Source of the DNA: Microseira sp003486305
GTDB lineage: Bacteria > Cyanobacteriota > Cyanobacteriia > Cyanobacteriales > Aerosakkonemataceae
Reading direction: 5' to 3'
DNA: 64,000 bases
Assembly (NCBI GenBank): GCA_031969655.1
Contig: DALYJX010000010.1
Coordinates: forward strand, 5,926 to 69,925
Shown: piece after piece, positions 60,751 to 64,000 of the stretch
Position numbering within the stretch: the stretch's first letter is position 1
Layout: each line of letters starts with the position of its first letter
Notes under the pieces: generated by a model
Database searches by the model: none
What the model was told of the DNA's origin: nothing
Seen by the model: only the letters and a program-made list of their open reading frames with translations
Translations under genes and position numbers: made by a program

Positions 60751-61950
60751 CTAATATCTCGAACCAGTGCGACTCACTGGATCTGCATCTTCGTAACGCA
60801 CGGGGCGTGCTGGCTTACGCAATAAACCAGTTAAACCGAGTAGCCCGATCAAGCCAAGCCAACCCCAGTTGGAATTGCGATCGCGCGTTGCAGGGCTAGT
60901 TGCTTGGTATGGAGCAGGCGCAGATAACCCACCTCTGGTATCGGTTGTAGTACCGCCAACCCCCGTATCTGAAGTTGCACCGTTAGTCGTGCCAGTACCA
61001 GTTGTACCAGTCGTACCAGTCGTACCAGTGCCGCCAGTCGGATCGCCAATACCCGTACCAGTCGTACCAGTCGTACCACTGCCGCCAGTTGTACCGCCAA
61101 TACCCGTACCAGTCGTACCAGTCGTACCAGTGCCGCCGGTTGTATCGCCGATACCTGTACCAGTGCCAGAAGTCGTACCAGTACCACTTGTACCAGTCGT
61201 ACCAGTGCCGCCGGTTGTATCGCCGATACCTGTACCAGTGCCAGAAGTCGTACCAGTACCACTTGTACCAGTCGTACCAGTGCCGCCGGTTGTATCGCCG
61301 ATACCTGTACCAGTGCCAGAAGTCGTACCAGTACCACTTGTACCAGTACCGCCAATACCCGTGCCAGTTGTACCAGTCGTACCAGTGCCGCCGGTTGTAT
61401 CGCCGATACCTGTACCAGTGCCNNNNNNNNNNNNNNNNNNNNNNNNNNNNNNNNNNNNNNNNNNNNNNNNNNNNNNNNNNNNNNNNNNNNNNNNNNNNNN
61501 NNNNNNNNNNNNNNNNNNNNNNGTACCAGTACCACTTGTACCAGTACCGCCAATACCCGTGCCAGTTGTACCAGTCGAGCCAGTACCGCCGGTTGTATCG
61601 CCGATACCTGTACCAGCGCCAGAAGTCGTACCAGTACCACTTGTACCAGTACCGCCAATACCCGTGCCAGTTGTACCAGTCGAGCCAGTACCGCCGGTTG
61701 TATCGCCGATACCTGTACCAGCGCCAGAAGTCGTACCAGTACCACTTGTACCAGTACCGCCAATACCCGTGCCAGTTGTACCAGTCGAGCCAGTACCAGT
61801 TGTACCAGTTGTACCAGTCGAGCCAGTACCAGAAGTAGTGCCGCCGCCACCCGTGCCAGTTTGGGCAGACGCTGGCGGGACTAAGGGCATTGTTAAACTG
61901 ATGGCAAAAATACTAATCCAAACAGTTTTTGATAAGTCAGAATGCTTCAT
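60751..61950 (-). CDS. Gly/Thr-repeat exported protein with WGxxGxxG C-terminal anchor (contains a gap)
   Basis: A signal peptide (SIFAISLTMPLVPPASAQ, cleaved near residue 30) precedes a long repeat region of almost only Gly and Thr with some Ser, Ile and Asp (GTGIGDTTGGTGTTGTTG). The unit is 25 or 35 residues. The C-terminus has NWGWLGLIGLLGLTGLLRK, the WGxxGxxG sorting tail, then a basic end. Such proteins are exported and anchored; the function is unknown. The 100-N gap at 61423-61522 lies inside the repeat, so the true length is uncertain. The opposite-strand frame rich in Val and Pro is a shadow of the repeat. Confidence 0.85.
   Translation of the reverse strand: MKHSDLSKTVWISIFAISLTMPLVPPASAQTGTGGGGTTSGTGSTGTTGTTGTGSTGTTGTGIGGTGTSGTGTTSGAGTGIGDTTGGTGSTGTTGTGIGGTGTSGTGTTSGAGTGIGDTTGGTGSTGTTGTGIGGTGTSGTGXXXXXXXXXXXXXXXXXXXXXXXXXXXXXXXXXXGTGTGIGDTTGGTGTTGTTGTGIGGTGTSGTGTTSGTGTGIGDTTGGTGTTGTSGTGTTSGTGTGIGDTTGGTGTTGTSGTGTTSGTGTGIGDTTGGTGTTGTTGTGIGGTTGGSGTTGTTGTGIGDPTGGTGTTGTTGTTGTGTTNGATSDTGVGGTTTDTRGGLSAPAPYQATSPATRDRNSNWGWLGLIGLLGLTGLLRKPARPVRYEDADPVSRTGSRY
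60990..61850. repeat. 75- and 105-bp coding tandem repeats with a 100-N gap
   Basis: TGCCGCCGGTTGTATCGCC recurs at 61131, 61206, 61281 and 61386 (steps of 75, 75 and 105). After the gap (61423-61522), related units continue in 105-bp steps. The assembly could not resolve the copy number. Confidence 0.9.
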
Positions 61951-62167
61951 CGTTAAGAGTACCGTTATCTTTGGTTGGGGGTGCGATCTTCACGGCAACG
62001 AAGCCGTTATATTTTTTAACTTTTTTGCATCAACGGCACTCATTTTATACAAGCAAATCTCATACGTTCGTCTTTCTAAAGTTAATTATGTCGGTTCTAC
62101 GATATATCTAGAGGAGTATTTTCTCTAAAGGTTACTTGTGATAATAAATACAAAATATCCGTAGCAC

Positions 62168-62220
62168 GCGATCGCATCCACGTTGAGCCAATATTAAAAC
62201 CTCAAGGTGGATGCGATCGC
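62168..62220. promoter_or_regulatory. Long HIP1-containing palindrome upstream of galK
   Basis: GCGATCGCATCCACGTTGAG and CTCAAGGTGGATGCGATCGC are near-perfect inverted arms around a 13-base loop. It lies about 90 bases before galK. It could be an operator, an RNA hairpin or a repeat; the sequence alone does not decide. Confidence 0.4.
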
Positions 62221-62311
62221 TATGCCCGTTCCATAATAATAGTATCGATGCTAGCGAGAGGGAAAATAGTCACGCGATCGCAATGCCAATTTTTTAGCCG
62301 AACGTAACATT

Positions 62312-63382
62312 ATGCCCGACTTCCAACAAATATTCGGTCAACCACCACAAACAGAAGCAAGCGCGCCAGGAAGGGTAAATCTACTCGGCGAACATACCGA
62401 CTATAACGATGGGTTTGTTCTCCCCACGGCAATACCTCAACGCACGACTGTCCAACTAAGTTTAAGCAACGACTCGCAACATCATTTTTATTCCCAAGAA
62501 CTCGACCAAAAGGTAAGCATTTCAGAAAAACATCCCACTACAGAAGGATTTGCTAGCTATATTTTGGGTTGTATTCGAGTTTTGGAAACAGCCGGATATA
62601 CAATACCCCCGCTGAATTTATACGTGAATTCTTCCGTACCAATGGGTTCGGGTTTATCGAGCAGCGCAGCTTTGGAAGTCGCGACATTAAGGGGTTTGCG
62701 TAAGCTCTTAAATCTCAACATCGATGATATCCAAATTGCCCAATTCGGACAACAAGCTGAAATTCAATATGCTGGCGTTCAATGCGGCATTATGGATCAA
62801 ATGGCATCGAGTTTAGCTGATACTAATTCAATGTTATTTTTGGATACTCGTACCCTCGAACGTCGAGTATTACCTTTCCCCGCCGGTGCGGAAATTTTGG
62901 CGATCGATAGCGGCGTTCCTCGCACATTGGCAGGTAGCGGATATAACCAACGTCGCGCGGAATGCGAGGAGGCGGCAAAATTGCTGAAAGTTAAAGCTTT
63001 GAGAGATATCGCCGATCCCCAAGCTGTGGAAATTTTACCCGAACCGCTGCGCCGTCGCGCCCGTCACGTTGTGACCGAAAATAACCGAGTCTTAGAAGTG
63101 CTGCAAGGTGTATCGGCAATCCGCTTTGGCGAATTAATGAATGCATCTCACGCCAGTCTGCGCGATGATTACGAAGTTTCCGTCCCCGCTTTGGATACCC
63201 TCGTAGCAATGTTACAAGAAACACCGGGAGTATTCGGCGCGCGGTTGACGGGGGCGGGGTTCGGCGGTGCTTGCGTTGCGCTAGTTGAGGAGGGTAAGGC
63301 AGATGCGATCGCTTCCAACATCCTCACCCGCTACGAAAATACAGGTAATAAAGGACACATTTTAGTTCCGGAGATTCCCTGA
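62312..63382 (+). CDS. galK: Galactokinase
   Basis: Phosphorylates galactose at C1 with ATP in the Leloir pathway. The GHMP-kinase features are the galactose-binding signature GRVNLLGEHTDYNDGF (about residues 21-36), the ATP loop PMGSGLSSSAALEVA (about 110-124), the catalytic-Asp region CGIMDQMASSLA (about 155-166), and LTGAGFGGACVALV near the end. At 356 residues it is slightly short at the N-terminus compared with E. coli GalK but complete in motifs. The last base overlaps the next start (TGATG), so the cupin-like gene is co-translated. Confidence 0.97.
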   Translation: MPDFQQIFGQPPQTEASAPGRVNLLGEHTDYNDGFVLPTAIPQRTTVQLSLSNDSQHHFYSQELDQKVSISEKHPTTEGFASYILGCIRVLETAGYTIPPLNLYVNSSVPMGSGLSSSAALEVATLRGLRKLLNLNIDDIQIAQFGQQAEIQYAGVQCGIMDQMASSLADTNSMLFLDTRTLERRVLPFPAGAEILAIDSGVPRTLAGSGYNQRRAECEEAAKLLKVKALRDIADPQAVEILPEPLRRRARHVVTENNRVLEVLQGVSAIRFGELMNASHASLRDDYEVSVPALDTLVAMLQETPGVFGARLTGAGFGGACVALVEEGKADAIASNILTRYENTGNKGHILVPEIP

Positions 63383-63807
63383 TGCCGTCTGAAGTTATCG
63401 TTGGTAATGCCGGTGTTGATGGTTCGAGTCGCTGGGGTTGGTTCATCGGTCATTTTATCGAACCAAGCGATAGCCCTCGTTCCACCCCGGATGTAGAGGT
63501 AAAATGGGCGACGCATAAAGCTGGGGAAGGCAGATCCCAGTGGGCGGTGAATGCAGAAGCTACCACACTTTCTATCCTGATTAGCGGGTGCTTTCGCCTG
63601 CAATTTTCCGAGCGAGAAGTCATCCTATCTCAACCAGGTGACTATGCACTCTGGCTTCCAGGCGTGCGTCATTGGTGGCTGGCTGAGTCTGATTGTACCG
63701 TTTTGACCGTCAGATGGCCCTCAAAACAGGGCGATAGCGTTGAGGTAGCAGGTGAGAAAAGTAGGGGCGGGTTTCACCAATCGCCTTTGACAGAAGCAGA
63801 CAATTAA
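63382..63807 (+). CDS. Cupin-like small protein coupled to galK
   Basis: A 141-residue protein whose start overlaps the galK stop codon by one base. The middle part (EATTLSILISGCFRLQF, LSQPGDYALWLPGVRHWW, CTVLTVRWPS) has the beta-barrel pattern of cupins, with a His in GVRHWW but without the full metal motif. Similar genes are sometimes labelled signal peptidase in databases, which the sequence does not support. The last 16 or so codons (SRGGFHQSPLTEADN) are encoded by a GGGGCGGGTTTCACC dispersed repeat, so the natural C-terminus was probably altered by repeat insertion. The role is unknown; coupling suggests galactose metabolism. Confidence 0.75.
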   Translation: MPSEVIVGNAGVDGSSRWGWFIGHFIEPSDSPRSTPDVEVKWATHKAGEGRSQWAVNAEATTLSILISGCFRLQFSEREVILSQPGDYALWLPGVRHWWLAESDCTVLTVRWPSKQGDSVEVAGEKSRGGFHQSPLTEADN

Positions 63808-64000
63808 ACTCAACCCGCCCCCCAAAGTTGAGTCACCAATCGCCTTTGACAGAAGCAGACAACTAAACTCAACCCGCCCCCCAAAGTTGAGTCACCAATC
63901 GCCTTTGACAGAAGCAGACAACTAAACTCAACCCGCCCCGGAAGCGTCACAACAGTAGGGGCGGGTTTCACCAACCGCCTTTAAAACAAGCAGACAACTA
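63764..64000. repeat. 59-bp tandem repeats of the GGGGCGGGTTTCACC family
   Basis: CACCAATCGCCTTTGACAG recurs at 63775, 63834 and 63893 (period 59), with a diverged copy at 63969. Each unit carries AAACTCAACCCGCCCC. The array begins inside the cupin-like gene and runs to the window edge. Confidence 0.9.

Noticed and set aside
60869..62128. Val/Pro-rich plus-strand frame of over 400 codons opposite the WGxxGxxG gene
   Set aside because: It is the complement of the Gly/Thr repeat; the minus-strand frame has a signal peptide and an anchor, the plus frame has neither.

Overview
The window comes from a filamentous cyanobacterium, most likely a non-heterocystous Oscillatoriales-type genome, although the exact genus cannot be read from the sequence. 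The evidence is the dense HIP1 octamer (GCGATCGC), heptamer short tandem repeats (TAATTGG and GCTAATG types) between genes, abundant small palindromic repeats (AGAAACCGGGTTTCT, GGGGCGGGTTTTACC), pentapeptide-repeat proteins, a HetP-family protein, RTX proteins, and PEP-CTERM and WGxxGxxG sorting tails.

Layout. 1-8050: an HdeD-like membrane protein cut by the window edge, leuA, a small conserved protein, two pentapeptide-repeat proteins, and a serine hydrolase next to the relic of a paralogue. 8208-16070: exopolysaccharide export genes (a Wza-like protein with about seven SLBB units and a Wzc-like tyrosine kinase), followed by a GH116 glucosidase. 16956-31195: a type I secretion locus. It holds a HetC-like exporter (cyclic-nucleotide-binding, C39 peptidase and ABC domains), an HlyD adaptor, a HetP-family protein whose C-terminus carries a double-glycine leader-like segment, an RTX protein, two nearly identical small double-glycine peptide genes with duplicated promoters, a Ser-rich RTX protein, a parvulin isomerase, and a broken gene that may be ATP-grasp related. 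31292-36030: a PEP-CTERM protein and an M16 protease pair (one member with the zinc motif, one without). 36200-43775: an accessory zone with two IS200/IS605-like non-autonomous elements (a conserved non-coding segment plus a small ribbon-helix-helix gene), a TetR regulator, a truncated DUF4332 gene, an aminopeptidase P, a tnpB relic split by a decayed IS630, and an IscB/omegaRNA element whose iscB has one in-frame amber codon. 43895-50550: tRNA-Thr and tRNA-Tyr, a CNNM/CBS protein, an ABC exporter, a DUF3493 protein, and a UDP-galactopyranose mutase with a glycosyltransferase. 51230-55126: a STAS protein and two glycosidases. 55511-63807: a CHASE/PAS hybrid kinase and a galactose region (galT, an M24-fold protein probably without activity, a WGxxGxxG protein, galK and a cupin-like protein).

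How the genes fit together. galK and galT feed UDP-galactose, Glf converts UDP-galactopyranose to the furanose form, and the glycosyltransferase, SLBB and Wzc proteins could build and export a galactose-containing polymer, while GH2, GH1-like and GH116 enzymes trim sugars. The most distinctive system is the HetC-like exporter locus. The conserved DLxYLEV...GG motif is shared by the small peptides and by the tail of the HetP-like protein, which suggests that the exporter's C39 peptidase matures both. This link is an inference from motifs and gene order.

The window contains two 100-N scaffold gaps (28017-28116 and 61423-61522), both in repeats. The first is probably an assembly artefact with nothing missing, because the sequence on either side of it shares an identical 55-base overlap.
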